From Noviherbaspirillum sp. (GTDB lineage: Bacteria > Pseudomonadota > Gammaproteobacteria > Burkholderiales > Burkholderiaceae), in the NCBI GenBank assembly GCA_028292785.1, contig JAQGLQ010000212.1:1-8915 (forward strand): a stretch of 8,915 nucleotides of DNA, written 5' to 3'. Below the pieces are notes generated by a model. It saw only the letters and a program-made list of their open reading frames with translations, made no database searches and was not told the DNA's origin. This document shows positions 1 to 8,915 of the stretch, piece by piece (position 1 is the first letter of the stretch; each line of letters begins with the position of its first letter). The position numbers and the translations under genes are program-made.

Positions 1-775
<775 letters not shown>

Positions 776-780
776 GTTTT

Positions 781-786
781 CTCCTC
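781..786 (-). promoter_or_regulatory. gap: Shine-Dalgarno site of gap
   Basis: On the minus strand the sequence GAGGAG lies five bases before the ATG at 775. It is the clearest ribosome binding site in the window and fixes the gap start. It lies in the 28-base tkt-gap spacer, so gap has its own strong translation start even if it is co-transcribed with tkt. Confidence 0.85.
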
Positions 787-790
787 TGTT

Positions 791-814
791 ATTAAGCGAA
801 TCATTAAGCCAATA
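791..814 (-). repeat. Imperfect 12-base tandem duplication across the tkt stop
   Basis: Plus-strand 791-802 (attaagcgaatc) and 803-814 (attaagccaata) agree at 10 of 12 positions and are directly adjacent. The repeat spans the last tkt codons and the spacer. As a result the tkt frame reads TAA TGA TTC GCT TAA TAA, giving four stops within six codons. The likely origin is a slippage duplication; no function is evident. Confidence 0.7.
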
Positions 815-2798
815 CGGATTTCACGGCATCCACGACACGTTCGGTCGTGAACCCGAAATGCTTGAACAGCGTTCCCGCCGGCGCGGACTCGCCGAACGTA
901 TCGATGCCGATCACGGCGCCTTCCAGGCCGACGTATTTGTACCAGAAGTCGGTCACGCCGGCTTCCACCGCCACGCGCGGCAAACCTTTCGGCAACACAT
1001 CGGCCTTATAGGCTGCGTCCTGGCGGTCGAATACATCCGTGCTCGGCATCGACACCACACGCACCGGTACACCCTGCGCGGTGAGCTGGTCGGCCGCCTT
1101 GATCGCGAGCTCGATTTCCGAGCCGGTCGCGATCAGTACCGCTTGCGCATTCGCCGCATCCTTCAATACATAGCCGCCGCGGCGAATATTGGCGATCTGC
1201 TCCGGCGTACGCGCCTGATAAGGCAAATTCTGGCGCGAAAAAATCAGGGTGGTCGGTCCATGCCGGCGCTTGACTGCCTGTTCCCATGCGATGGCCGATT
1301 CCACCGTGTCACATGGACGCCAGTTATCGAGCAGCGGAATCAGGCGCAGGCTCGATATATGCTCGATCGACTGGTGCGTCGGGCCATCTTCTCCAAGACC
1401 GATCGAGTCGTGCGTAAACACGAAAATCGACCGGATCTTCATCAATGCCGCCATGCGGATTGCATTGCGGCTGTAATCCGAAAACGTCAGGAACGTCGCC
1501 CCGAACGGAATATAACCGCCGTGCAGTGCGATGCCGTTCATGACGGCGGCCATGCCGAACTCGCGCACGCCATAGTTGATGTGGTTGCCCGGCTGGTTGG
1601 AACGCACCGCGATGGATTCCTTCCAGTTGGTCAGATTGGAACCGGTCAGGTCAGCCGAACCGCCGAGGAATTCCGGCAGCACCTGTGCCAGAGCCTGGAT
1701 CGCATTCTGGCTTGCCTTGCGCGTTGCGATGGTTTCCTGCTTCTCGGTGCAGGAGGCGATATATGCCTCTACCGCACTGTCGAGATTGCCCGGCAACTCG
1801 CCTTTCATGCGACGCACCAGCTCGCCCGCCTGCTGCGGATAACGCTCGTCATAGGCCTTGAACAAGGCATTCCATTCGCTGTCCAGTGCCGCGCCGCGCT
1901 CCTTCGCATTCCAGGCGGCATAGACCTCGGCCGGCACTTCAAACGGCACGTGCGCCCACTCGATCGCTTCGCGGGTGGCGGCAATTTCCTTGTCGCCCAA
2001 CGCTGCGCCATGAACCTTGTCGGAACCCTGCATATTAGGCGCTCCTTTGCCGATCACCGTTTTGCAGCAGATCAATGTCGGTCTGTCCGACGTCTTCGCC
2101 CTGGTAATCGCGGCATCGACCGCCTCGGCATCGTGACCGTCGACATCGCGAATCACGCTCCAGCCGTAGGCTTCGAAGCGCTTCGGCGTATCGTCCGTGA
2201 ACCAGCCTTCGACCTTGCCGTCGATGGAAATGCCATTGTCGTCGTACAGGGCGATCAGCTTCGACAGGCGCAGTGTGCCGGCCAGCGAGCAGGCCTCATG
2301 CGAAATACCCTCCATCAGGCAACCGTCGCCGAGGAATACATAGGTGTGATGGTCGACGATGTCGAAGCCCGGCTTGTTGAATTCGGCCGCGAGCAGCTTC
2401 TCGGCAAGCGCCATGCCGACTGCATTGGTCAGTCCCTGGCCCAGCGGGCCGGTGGTGGTTTCGACGCCGGGAGTGACATCGACTTCCGGGTGGCCGGGCG
2501 TCTTCGAATGCAACTGGCGGAAGTTCCTGATCTCGTCCATCGACAAGTCATACCCGGTCAGGTGCAACAGCGCATAATGCAGCATCGAGCCATGCCCGTT
2601 GGATATCACGAAGCGGTCGCGGTTGGCCCATTGCGGATTGGCGGGGTTATGCCGATAGTGCCTGGACCACAACGCAACGGCGATTTCCGCCATTCCCATA
2701 GGCATGCCGGGGTGTCCGGAATTTGCTTTTTGTACTGCGTCCATTGCCAATGCGCGGATTGCATTGGCCATTTTTCTGGTCGGGAGCGTGGAAGTCAT
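804..2798 (-). CDS. tkt: Transketolase
   Basis: This thiamine-diphosphate and Mg2+ dependent cytoplasmic enzyme transfers two-carbon ketol units between sugar phosphates in the non-oxidative pentose phosphate pathway (and the Calvin cycle where present). The protein is 664 residues, close to E. coli TktA at about 663. Visible signatures in order are the N-terminal SGHPGMPMG (27-35), GPLGQGL (117-123), the cofactor motif [13 protein letters not shown] (157-169), and DGHD (220-223). They continue with NYGVREFGM (408-416), carrying the conserved catalytic Glu413, then [12 protein letters not shown] (465-476) and the C-terminal domain ending VDAVKSVLA. The ATG at 2798 ([20 protein letters not shown]) matches the family start. 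An upstream in-frame ATG at 2960 would add 54 residues with no family resemblance, so it was not used. No strong Shine-Dalgarno precedes 2798. gap follows after 28 bases, and rsmE diverges upstream. Confidence 0.97.
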   Translation of the reverse strand: MTSTLPTRKMANAIRALAMDAVQKANSGHPGMPMGMAEIAVALWSRHYRHNPANPQWANRDRFVISNGHGSMLHYALLHLTGYDLSMDEIRNFRQLHSKTPGHPEVDVTPGVETTTGPLGQGLTNAVGMALAEKLLAAEFNKPGFDIVDHHTYVFLGDGCLMEGISHEACSLAGTLRLSKLIALYDDNGISIDGKVEGWFTDDTPKRFEAYGWSVIRDVDGHDAEAVDAAITRAKTSDRPTLICCKTVIGKGAPNMQGSDKVHGAALGDKEIAATREAIEWAHVPFEVPAEVYAAWNAKERGAALDSEWNALFKAYDERYPQQAGELVRRMKGELPGNLDSAVEAYIASCTEKQETIATRKASQNAIQALAQVLPEFLGGSADLTGSNLTNWKESIAVRSNQPGNHINYGVREFGMAAVMNGIALHGGYIPFGATFLTFSDYSRNAIRMAALMKIRSIFVFTHDSIGLGEDGPTHQSIEHISSLRLIPLLDNWRPCDTVESAIAWEQAVKRRHGPTTLIFSRQNLPYQARTPEQIANIRRGGYVLKDAANAQAVLIATGSEIELAIKAADQLTAQGVPVRVVSMPSTDVFDRQDAAYKADVLPKGLPRVAVEAGVTDFWYKYVGLEGAVIGIDTFGESAPAGTLFKHFGFTTERVVDAVKSVLA

Positions 2799-2856
2799 GG
2801 TATTTGATTGGAGGCTGGTCTGAGACCGGATGGAACGGGTTGGCGCAAAGCCGGAT

Positions 2857-2885
2857 ATTTTACCAGACAGGTGCCCGGCATTAAA
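2857..2885 (-). promoter_or_regulatory. Possible tkt promoter
   Basis: In the 160-base divergent tkt-rsmE spacer, the minus strand reads TAAAAT at 2862-2857, a fair -10 hexamer. A weak TTTAAT lies 17 bases upstream at 2885-2880. Transcription would begin near 2850, giving a leader of about 50 bases before the tkt ATG. The -35 match is poor, so this is a tentative call made by eye. No convincing rsmE promoter was seen on the other strand. Confidence 0.3.
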
Positions 2886-2958
2886 ATTGAGGATCGAACA
2901 GTTGCCCGCGCGTCTAGCCATTTCGACTACCATGCGCGGGCGGCACACCGGATACGCC

Positions 2959-3684
2959 ATGCCCCGCTTTTATTACCCGCAGCCGCTGAACATCGGCGCC
3001 ACCATCGACCTGCCGGAACTTGTTGCCCATCATGTGCGGGTGCTGCGGCTCATACCCGGGGACCAGATTACCTTGTTCAACGGCGCGGGCGGCGAATACG
3101 TCGCCACGCTTGCCAGCGTGGAAAAAAAGCGTGCCGAAGCCGAGATCAAGACCTTTTCGCCGCGCGAAGCGGAACTTCCCTACGCCCTGACGCTGGCGCA
3201 GGCGCTGCCGGAAGCGTCCAAAATGGACTGGATCATCGAGAAGGCGATCGAACTGGGCGTGACTGCAATCGAGCCGCTGGCCGCGCAGCGCTGCGTGGTG
3301 CGCCTGTCGTCGGAGCGGGCCGAAAAGAAACTCGCTCATTGGCAAGCCATCATCGTGGCCGCGGCCGAGCAATGCGGCCGCAACCGTCTGCCGCATCTGG
3401 CGGAACCCAGCGGTTTCTCCGATTGGCTAAGCCGCGATAATCTGCATGCGCGCGTCCTGCTCACGCCTCGTGCCGATCAGTCGCTGTCGGACTGGGCCCG
3501 CCGCCATCCGCCACAATCGGTGGCGCTGATGATCGGCCCGGAAGGCGGATTCACCGCGCAGGAGGAAGACCTGGCGCGGGCACAGGGAGTGCTGATGCTG
3601 TCAATGGGTCCGCGCGTGCTGCGCACCGAAACAGCCGGCCTGGCGGCGCTTGCCGCCCTGAACGCGGTGTGGGGCGAACTGTAG
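2959..3684 (+). CDS. rsmE: 16S rRNA (uracil1498-N3)-methyltransferase RsmE
   Basis: RsmE uses S-adenosylmethionine to methylate N3 of U1498 in 16S rRNA near the decoding centre of the 30S subunit. The 241-residue product is close to the family length (E. coli about 243). The N-terminal PUA-like RNA-binding part begins [10 protein letters not shown] and includes [19 protein letters not shown] (24-42). The C-terminal SPOUT domain shows [14 protein letters not shown] (88-101), EQCGRNRLP (137-145), [12 protein letters not shown] (192-203) and the SAM-knot motif [11 protein letters not shown] (216-226). The start at 2959 gives the family N-terminus; the frame is open upstream, but the extension from 2830 is unlike RsmE. 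No strong Shine-Dalgarno is visible. It is divergent from tkt and followed 65 bases later by mtfA. Confidence 0.95.
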   Translation: MPRFYYPQPLNIGATIDLPELVAHHVRVLRLIPGDQITLFNGAGGEYVATLASVEKKRAEAEIKTFSPREAELPYALTLAQALPEASKMDWIIEKAIELGVTAIEPLAAQRCVVRLSSERAEKKLAHWQAIIVAAAEQCGRNRLPHLAEPSGFSDWLSRDNLHARVLLTPRADQSLSDWARRHPPQSVALMIGPEGGFTAQEEDLARAQGVLMLSMGPRVLRTETAGLAALAALNAVWGEL

Positions 3685-3749
3685 ACTGTAGACTTGCGGC
3701 ACATCCGCCCCGATCTTTCACTCACCCTCGATTCCCGACTTTATAGGCA

Positions 3750-4586
3750 ATGTCCGCCATGCGATGGCTCCATAAAATACTCTCCCGCGACAAGCCTCGC
3801 ATCCCGCAGTCCCTATGGCAGCAATGCGTGGAGCGACTGCCGTTCCTGCAACGCCTTGCGGCCGATGACCTGGACCGGCTCAAGCTGCTTTCCGAAACCC
3901 TGCTTGACAAAAAGACATTTACCGGTGCCGGCGGGCTGGAGATGACCGACGAAGTGGCCGTAATGATCGCCGCCCAAGCCAGCTTGCCGGTCTTGAACCT
4001 GACGCTCGATCTGTATGACGACATGGCAGGAATCATCGTGTACCCGTCGGAATTCATCGTTCCACGCGCGGAATTGGATGAAGCCGGCGTGATGCACGAA
4101 TGGCAGGCGCCCGTATCGGGCGAAGCGCTGGATATGGGCGGCGCTGTCGTTCTCTCATGGGAGGACATCGATGCGATCGACGAGCCGGGCTACAACGTTG
4201 TAATTCACGAGTTTGCCCACAAGATAGATATGAGAGGCGGCGCGCCGAACGGCCACCCTCCCTTTCTGACCGCCTATCATGAAGGCATGAATCCCGCGGA
4301 ATGGCAGGAGGTGTTCTCCGCGGCATATAAGGATTTTTCCGAACGCGTCGACGACCTCGACAATCGCTTGCCCGACGAAGCGGACGGCGCGGACGACGAA
4401 GCCGCCCACGAGGCGCTGTATGCCGCGCTTCCGCTCGATCCTTACGCGGCGGAGAATCCGGCTGAATTTTTCGCCGTCGCCTCCGAAGCGTTTTTCGCCC
4501 TTCCGGCACCTCTCGCCGCGGCCTATCCCGAGGTATTCCGGCTGCTTGGCCGCTATTATCTGCAGGCTCCGCTCGGGCCGGCGTAG
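3750..4586 (+). CDS. mtfA: MtfA-family zinc peptidase (M90, Mlc titration factor A)
   Basis: In E. coli, MtfA is a cytoplasmic zinc aminopeptidase that binds the glucose repressor Mlc and so raises ptsG expression. The 278-residue protein carries the zinc motif HEFAHKIDMR with ligands His153 and His157 and catalytic Glu154. The likely third ligand is Glu239 in AENPAEFFAVASEAFF. Other family-like stretches are LPVLNLTLDLYD (79-90), IIVYPSEFIV (95-104) and VLSWEDI (134-140). An acidic stretch at about 199-221 (rich in Asp and Glu) lies between the HEXXH and the third ligand, making that spacing longer than I recall for E. coli MtfA. The start at 3750 is the first ATG; a second at 3759 is possible, and the ribosome site is weak. 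Many Burkholderiales are thought to lack a glucose PTS with Mlc, so the physiological partner here is unclear. Confidence 0.9.
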   Translation: MSAMRWLHKILSRDKPRIPQSLWQQCVERLPFLQRLAADDLDRLKLLSETLLDKKTFTGAGGLEMTDEVAVMIAAQASLPVLNLTLDLYDDMAGIIVYPSEFIVPRAELDEAGVMHEWQAPVSGEALDMGGAVVLSWEDIDAIDEPGYNVVIHEFAHKIDMRGGAPNGHPPFLTAYHEGMNPAEWQEVFSAAYKDFSERVDDLDNRLPDEADGADDEAAHEALYAALPLDPYAAENPAEFFAVASEAFFALPAPLAAAYPEVFRLLGRYYLQAPLGPA

Positions 4587-4619
4587 ATCTTTCAACAAGG
4601 AAAAGGCGACGAAAGCATT

Positions 4620-4625
4620 TATAAT
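4620..4625 (+). promoter_or_regulatory. Candidate -10 element upstream of ribF
   Basis: A perfect TATAAT lies 34 bases after the mtfA stop and 68 bases before the ribF ATG. Transcription would begin around 4632, giving a leader of about 60 bases that contains a small hairpin (TGCAG, loop ttg, CTGCA; 4635-4647). No good -35 hexamer sits at 16-18 bases, and there is no extended -10 TGN. The call therefore rests on the -10 match alone. It may be the head promoter of ribF-ileS-lspA. Confidence 0.38.
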
Positions 4626-4693
4626 TCAAGGTTTTGCAGTTGCTGCAGCGTGCTTCCCCTTCGCGGCTCTCCTCATTCTCACATTCGATCTGT

Positions 4694-5671
4694 ATGAAGG
4701 TATTTCGCGGACTTCCCAATGCTGAATCGCAGGCGCCCTGCGCGCTGACAATCGGCAATTTCGACGGCGTCCATCGCGGCCACCAGACCCTTCTTGCGCA
4801 CGTGCGGGAGGCTGCCGACAGACTGGGCGTGGATGCCGCGGTCATGACTTTCGAGCCGCATCCGCGCGAATTCTTCGCCCGGCTCGCGGGTGATCCGACC
4901 AGGGCGCCGGCGCGCGTCGCCAGCCTGCGCGACAAGCTGCAATCGCTGTCGAATGCCGGCATCGATCGCGTCATCGTCGAACACTTCAACGCGCATTTCG
5001 CTTCCATGTCGCCCGAGGACTTTGTCGAAAAGGTGCTGGTGCAGGGCCTGCACGTGAAGTGGCTGATGGTCGGCGAAGATTTCTGCTATGGCGCCAAACG
5101 CGCGGGCAATCTCGCGACGCTGATGGAAGCCGGCAAGCGCTACGGTTTCGAGGTCAGGACCCTCCCGGCAGTCACCAACGAAGGCGCGCGCATTTCCTCT
5201 TCCGCGGTGCGCGCGGCGCTGGCGCAGAGCGATTTCGCGCTTGCCGGCAGGCTGCTGGGCCATCCGTACGCGATTTCGGGTCATGTGATTCACGGCAAAA
5301 AGCTCGGGCGTACGCTTGGTTTCCCGACGATGAATCTGCGGGTGGTGCACAAGCGTCCCGCGATCTCGGGGATTTTCGCGGTGCAGATCCACGGTCTGGC
5401 CGACCAGCCCCTGCCGGGCGTGGCCAGCCTCGGCGTGCGGCCGACCATCGAAGACCAGGGACGCACGCTGCTCGAGACTTATCTTTTCGACTATGACCGG
5501 CAGTGCTACGGCGAACTGATCCGGGTCGAATTCCTGAAGAAATTACGCGACGAAGAAAAGTATGTCGATCTGCCGACGCTGACCGCAGCGATCGCGCGCG
5601 ATGTCGAGAATGCGCGCGCCTTTTTCAGCGAACGGCATGCGCGCGCCAGTTCCGTGACCGACCGAATTTGA
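4694..5671 (+). CDS. ribF: Bifunctional riboflavin kinase / FAD synthetase
   Basis: RibF phosphorylates riboflavin to FMN and then adenylylates FMN to FAD in the cytoplasm. The 325-residue protein shows both domains. The N-terminal nucleotidyltransferase has GNFDGVHRGH (21-30, HxGH type), MTFEPHPREFF (51-61), GEDFCYGAKRAGN (127-139) and RISSSAVR (166-173). The C-terminal riboflavin kinase domain has GKKLGRTLGFPTMN (201-214), GVASLGVRPTI (242-252), LLETYLFDYD (259-268) with the conserved catalytic-type Glu261, and LRDEEKYVDLPTL (284-296). The ATG at 4694 gives the family start MKVFRG. An in-frame TTG at 4634 would add an unrelated 20-residue leader and was rejected. No clear Shine-Dalgarno is present and no FMN riboswitch fold was recognised upstream. 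ileS follows after 72 bases, as in many proteobacteria. Confidence 0.96.
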   Translation: MKVFRGLPNAESQAPCALTIGNFDGVHRGHQTLLAHVREAADRLGVDAAVMTFEPHPREFFARLAGDPTRAPARVASLRDKLQSLSNAGIDRVIVEHFNAHFASMSPEDFVEKVLVQGLHVKWLMVGEDFCYGAKRAGNLATLMEAGKRYGFEVRTLPAVTNEGARISSSAVRAALAQSDFALAGRLLGHPYAISGHVIHGKKLGRTLGFPTMNLRVVHKRPAISGIFAVQIHGLADQPLPGVASLGVRPTIEDQGRTLLETYLFDYDRQCYGELIRVEFLKKLRDEEKYVDLPTLTAAIARDVENARAFFSERHARASSVTDRI

Positions 5672-5743
5672 GGACGAGAAACCAGTATTCCGAATCGAAT
5701 GCGCCCGTCGTTCGATCCACCGATTCCAACGATTGAAAACACC

Positions 5744-8593
5744 ATGTCCGAACAGAAAAACAAGTATCCGGTCAACCTGACCGAAACTGCTTTCCCGATG
5801 CGCGGCGACCTCGCGAAGCGCGAGCCGAAATGGGTCAAGGAATGGCAGGAGAAAAAGGTCTACGAAAAAATCCGCAAGGCGTCGAAAGGCCGCCCGAAAT
5901 TCATCCTGCACGACGGCCCGCCCTATGCCAATGGCGACATCCATATCGGCCATGCCGTCAACAAGATCCTGAAGGACATGATCGTCAAGGCGCGCAACAT
6001 GGCGGGCTTCGACGCTCACTACGTGCCCGGATGGGATTGCCACGGCATGCCGATCGAAATCCAGATCGAAAAGCAGTACGGCAAGAACCTGCCGACCGCC
6101 GAAGTTCTCGCAAAATCCCGCGCCTACGCGAGCGAGCAGATCGAACGGCAGAAGAAGGACTTCATCCGTCTCGGCGTGCTCGGCCAATGGGACCGGCCCT
6201 ACAAGACCATGGACTTCGGCAACGAAGCCGACGAGATCCGCGCGCTCGGCGCCATCCTCGACAAAGGCTATGTCTATCGCGGCCTGAAGCCGGTCAACTG
6301 GTGCTTCGACTGCGGCTCGGCGCTCGCCGAAGCGGAAGTCGAATACCAGGACAAGCGCGACCCGGCGATCGACGTCGGCTTTCCGTTCGCCGAGCCGGAA
6401 AAGATCGCCGCGGCTTTCGGCCTGAGCAAGCTGCCGACCGATAACGGCCGTGCGGTGATCTGGACCACGACCCCCTGGACCATCCCGGCCAACCAGGCGC
6501 TCAATGTGCATCCCGAGATCGAATACGCGCTGGTGCAAACGGAACGCCACGGCAAGCCGGAGTTGCTGCTGCTGGCCAGGGACCTGGTCGAATCCAGCCT
6601 GCAGCGCTACGGCTTGACAGGCGAGGTCATCGCCACCACCAAGGGCGAAGCGCTGTCGCTGATCAATTTCAGACATCCTCTGGCAAGCGCGGACAAGGGC
6701 TACGACCGTCTTTCGCCGGTCTATCTCGGCGACTACGTGACGCTGGACACGGGTACGGGCATCGTCCACTCCGCTCCGGCCTACGGCGTCGAAGACTTCA
6801 TCTCGTGCAAGGCGCATGACATGAAGGACGAGGACATCCTCAACCCGGTGATGGGCGACGGCCGCTATGCGTCGTGGCTGCCGCTCTTCGGCGGCATGAC
6901 CATCTGGGAAGCGTCGAAACCCATCTGCGCCAAGCTCGAGGAAACCGGCGCGCTGCTCAAGCTGGTGATGTCCGACCACAGCTACATGCATTGCTGGCGC
7001 CACAAGACGCCGATCATCTATCGTGCGACCTCGCAATGGTTCGCCGGCATGGACGTCAAGCCCAAGGATGGCGGCCCGACGCTGCGCGAGACCGCGCTGG
7101 CGGGCATCGAAGCGACTGCGTTCTATCCGTCCTGGGGCAAGGCCCGGCTGCATGGAATGATCGCCAATCGTCCCGACTGGACCTTGTCGCGCCAGCGCCA
7201 GTGGGGCGTGCCGATGGCCTTCTTCGTGCACAAGGAAACCGGCGAACTGCATCCGCGTACGCCCGAACTGCTGGAAGAAGTGTCCAGGCGGGTCGAGAAG
7301 AACGGCATCGAGGCATGGCATTCGCTCGATCCGCGCGAACTGCTCGGCGACGAAGCGCAAACGTACCTGAAGAACAAGGATACGCTCGACGTCTGGTTCG
7401 ATTCCGGCACCACCCATCAGACCGTGCTGCGCGGCTCGCATGCCGAGGAATCCTGCTTCCCCGCCGACCTGTATCTCGAAGGCTCGGACCAGCACCGAGG
7501 ATGGTTCCATTCGTCGCTGCTGACTTCGTCGATGCTCAACCGGCAGCCGCCCTATAAGGCCCTGCTGACCCACGGCTTCGTGGTCGACGGCGAAGGCAAG
7601 AAGATGTCCAAGTCCAAGGGCAACGTGGTCGCGCCGCAAACAGTGTCGGATACGCTGGGCGCGGAAATCCTGCGGCTGTGGGTGGCGGCGACCGATTATT
7701 CCGGCGAGTTGTCGATTTCGGATGAAATCCTGAAGCGCGTGGTGGAATCCTATCGCCGCATCCGCAATACGCTGCGTTTCCTGCTTGCCAATACCTCCGA
7801 CTTCGATGCGCGCAAGGACGCGGTGCCCATCGAGGAACTATTCGAGATCGACCGCTATGCGATCGCACGCATGGCGCAGCTGCAGCGGGAAATCCTGCAG
7901 CACTACGAAGGCTTCGAATTCCATCCGGTGGTGGCGAAGCTGCAGATGTACTGCTCCGAGGACCTCGGCGGCTTTTATCTCGATATCCTGAAGGACAGGC
8001 TGTACACCGCCGGCGCCGCGACGCCGACCCGCCGCTCGGCGCAAACCGCAATCTGGCACATCACGCATGCGCTGCTGCGCATCATGGCGCCGATGCTGTC
8101 GTTCACGGCGGAGGAAGCATGGGCGGTATTCGCCGGCGAGGATACATTTGCCGCAAGCGACGAGACCATCTTCACGCAGACGTTCTACGCGCTGCCTGAA
8201 GTGGCCGACGGCGACGCCCTGCTTGCCAAGTTCGCCGCCCTGCGCGAACTGCGCGCCGAAGTCACCAAGCAACTGGAAGAGGTTCGCGTCTCCGGCGCGA
8301 TCGGTTCATCGCTGCAGGCCGAGCTCAATATCAAGGCCAGCGGAGACAAATACGCACTGCTGCGCAGCCTGGGAGATGATCTGAAATTTGTGTTCATCAC
8401 CTCGCAGGCGACCGTGACGCAGGTCAGCAGCGCCGCCGAGGAAGCGGTCATCGTCACACCGTCGCCGCATCAGAAATGCGAGCGTTGCTGGCACTATCGC
8501 GCCGATGTCGGCGCGCATGCCGAGCATCCCGGCATTTGCTCGCGCTGCGTCAGCAACCTGTTCGGCAAGGGCGAATCGCGCAGATTCGCCTGA
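5744..8593 (+). CDS. ileS: Isoleucyl-tRNA synthetase (class I)
   Basis: IleS charges tRNA-Ile with isoleucine and hydrolyses mischarged valine. The protein is 949 residues (E. coli about 938). The class I signature HIGH is at 67-70 within [12 protein letters not shown], and KMSKS is at 620-624 ([12 protein letters not shown]). The CP1 editing domain lies between them and includes [10 protein letters not shown] (241-250) and [15 protein letters not shown] (337-351). DVWFDSG (549-555) and GSDQHRGWF (580-588) are further catalytic-core motifs. The C-terminal zinc-binding module keeps all four cysteines (Cys912, Cys915, Cys932, Cys935), and the layout is the bacterial (IleS1, mupirocin-sensitive) type. 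The start at 5744 ([20 protein letters not shown]) fits the family; an ATG at 5699 would add 15 unrelated residues. The ribosome site is weak. It lies between ribF and lspA. Confidence 0.97.
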   Translation: MSEQKNKYPVNLTETAFPMRGDLAKREPKWVKEWQEKKVYEKIRKASKGRPKFILHDGPPYANGDIHIGHAVNKILKDMIVKARNMAGFDAHYVPGWDCHGMPIEIQIEKQYGKNLPTAEVLAKSRAYASEQIERQKKDFIRLGVLGQWDRPYKTMDFGNEADEIRALGAILDKGYVYRGLKPVNWCFDCGSALAEAEVEYQDKRDPAIDVGFPFAEPEKIAAAFGLSKLPTDNGRAVIWTTTPWTIPANQALNVHPEIEYALVQTERHGKPELLLLARDLVESSLQRYGLTGEVIATTKGEALSLINFRHPLASADKGYDRLSPVYLGDYVTLDTGTGIVHSAPAYGVEDFISCKAHDMKDEDILNPVMGDGRYASWLPLFGGMTIWEASKPICAKLEETGALLKLVMSDHSYMHCWRHKTPIIYRATSQWFAGMDVKPKDGGPTLRETALAGIEATAFYPSWGKARLHGMIANRPDWTLSRQRQWGVPMAFFVHKETGELHPRTPELLEEVSRRVEKNGIEAWHSLDPRELLGDEAQTYLKNKDTLDVWFDSGTTHQTVLRGSHAEESCFPADLYLEGSDQHRGWFHSSLLTSSMLNRQPPYKALLTHGFVVDGEGKKMSKSKGNVVAPQTVSDTLGAEILRLWVAATDYSGELSISDEILKRVVESYRRIRNTLRFLLANTSDFDARKDAVPIEELFEIDRYAIARMAQLQREILQHYEGFEFHPVVAKLQMYCSEDLGGFYLDILKDRLYTAGAATPTRRSAQTAIWHITHALLRIMAPMLSFTAEEAWAVFAGEDTFAASDETIFTQTFYALPEVADGDALLAKFAALRELRAEVTKQLEEVRVSGAIGSSLQAELNIKASGDKYALLRSLGDDLKFVFITSQATVTQVSSAAEEAVIVTPSPHQKCERCWHYRADVGAHAEHPGICSRCVSNLFGKGESRRFA

Positions 8594-8604
8594 GCTTCCA
8601 TCCC

Positions 8605-8630
8605 GTCATTCCGGCTCGCGCCGGAATGAC
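8605..8630. repeat. Perfect palindrome (REP-like hairpin) between ileS and lspA
   Basis: GTCATTCCGGC and GCCGGAATGAC form an 11-base-pair perfect stem around a four-base TCGC loop. It starts 12 bases after the ileS stop and ends 16 bases before the lspA ATG. There is no following T tract on either strand, so it is not a standard intrinsic terminator. Sequences of the CGTCATTCCGGC...GCCGGAATGAC type are familiar dispersed extragenic palindromes in many proteobacteria. It could modulate or stabilise the ileS-lspA transcript. Confidence 0.8.
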
Positions 8631-8646
8631 ATTCACAAGAACAAAC

Positions 8647-8915
8647 ATGGCCAATAACAAAAGAAGATTCTCTTCCGCTTCCAGTCCAAATCTCACTCCG
8701 TGGCTCGGCATCGCAGCCATCGTGATATTGTTCGACCAGATCACCAAGATCACCATCACCAAACTGTTCGCCTATGGCGAATCGCTTGCGGTGACGTCGT
8801 TTTTCAACCTCGTGCTGGTATATAACAAGGGCGCGGCGTTCAGTTTCCTCGCAGCCGAATCCGGATGGCAGCGCTATTTCTTCACCGCCATCGCGATCGC
8901 CGCTGTCGTTTTCAT
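8647..8915 (+). CDS. lspA: Lipoprotein signal peptidase (signal peptidase II), 5' part
   Basis: LspA is an inner-membrane aspartyl peptidase that cuts the signal peptide from diacylglyceryl-modified prolipoproteins. The 89 visible residues begin MANNKRRFSSASSPNLTPWLG and continue with a hydrophobic first membrane segment (about 19-30). They run on through the conserved FDQITK (29-34), then SFFNLVLVYNKGAAFSFLAAESGWQRYFF, which is highly typical of betaproteobacterial LspA, into a second membrane segment cut by the window end. The two catalytic aspartates lie in the missing C-terminal half, so they cannot be checked. The start at 8647 fits the usual short basic N-terminus. The upstream sequence is A-rich with no clear Shine-Dalgarno. 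The gene is 53 bases downstream of ileS, the usual operon position. Confidence 0.93.
   Translation, partial: MANNKRRFSSASSPNLTPWLGIAAIVILFDQITKITITKLFAYGESLAVTSFFNLVLVYNKGAAFSFLAAESGWQRYFFTAIAIAAVVF

Noticed and set aside
2799..2960. A 54-residue N-terminal extension of transketolase
   Set aside because: The extension does not resemble transketolase, would occupy the whole divergent spacer and would reach the rsmE start. The start at 2798 gives the normal family length.
3680..3696. Short direct repeat of GTAGACT at the rsmE stop codon
   Set aside because: It is only a seven-base unit in two copies. It is too short to interpret beyond chance or slippage.
3685..3749. Possible terminator between rsmE and mtfA
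   Set aside because: Only a four-base-pair GCGG/CCGC stem is present and no T tract follows, which is too weak to support termination.
4054..5007. A 317-codon minus-strand frame spanning the mtfA-ribF junction
   Set aside because: Its composition is dominated by Arg, Ser and Pro, it overlaps two well-supported genes and it has no recognisable domain or ribosome site.
5699..5743. Upstream ATG giving IleS 15 more residues
   Set aside because: The added residues ([15 protein letters not shown]) are not typical of IleS, while [15 protein letters not shown] is a normal bacterial IleS start. The ribosome site does not decide, so family similarity was used.
5543..7639. A 698-codon open frame on the minus strand opposite ileS and the ribF end
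   Set aside because: It is a shadow of strongly biased ileS codon use. The translation shows no family motif, while the sense strand carries all the IleS motifs.

Overview
The window is chromosomal housekeeping DNA. Its GC-rich coding sequence, protein style and gene order (tkt-gap, and ribF-ileS-lspA) point to a betaproteobacterium of the order Burkholderiales. The closest feel is Oxalobacteraceae (Herbaspirillum, Herminiimonas or Noviherbaspirillum-like). That family placement is inference from protein style, because no database search was possible.

Layout. Positions 1-2798 lie on the minus strand and hold a carbon-metabolism pair: transketolase (tkt, 804-2798), followed 28 bases downstream by glyceraldehyde-3-phosphate dehydrogenase (gap, 775 down to the window edge). 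A 160-base divergent intergenic region separates tkt from a plus-strand series that fills the rest: rsmE (16S rRNA m3U1498 methyltransferase), mtfA (zinc peptidase, Mlc titration factor family), ribF (riboflavin kinase/FAD synthetase), ileS (isoleucyl-tRNA synthetase) and the 5' part of lspA (lipoprotein signal peptidase). The ribF-ileS-lspA order is a widely conserved proteobacterial cluster. All gaps between genes are 160 bases or less, so no stretch above 300 bases lacks a gene. I saw no tRNA, rRNA, CRISPR array, insertion sequence, prophage or defence gene.

How the genes work together. tkt and gap share triose phosphates between the pentose phosphate or Calvin routes and glycolysis/gluconeogenesis. 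RibF makes FMN and FAD, IleS charges tRNA-Ile, and LspA processes lipoproteins. These last three are linked by conserved gene order rather than by one pathway.

The most notable observation is a TAA stop inside gap (224-226, minus strand), directly after the catalytic histidine. The reading frame is perfectly GAPDH-like on both sides. This is either a real nonsense mutation in a normally crucial gene or a single-base sequence error. Smaller observations are a 12-base tandem duplication with stacked stop codons at the tkt 3' end, a strong palindrome between ileS and lspA, and an acidic insertion in MtfA. I found no convincing undescribed multi-gene system here.
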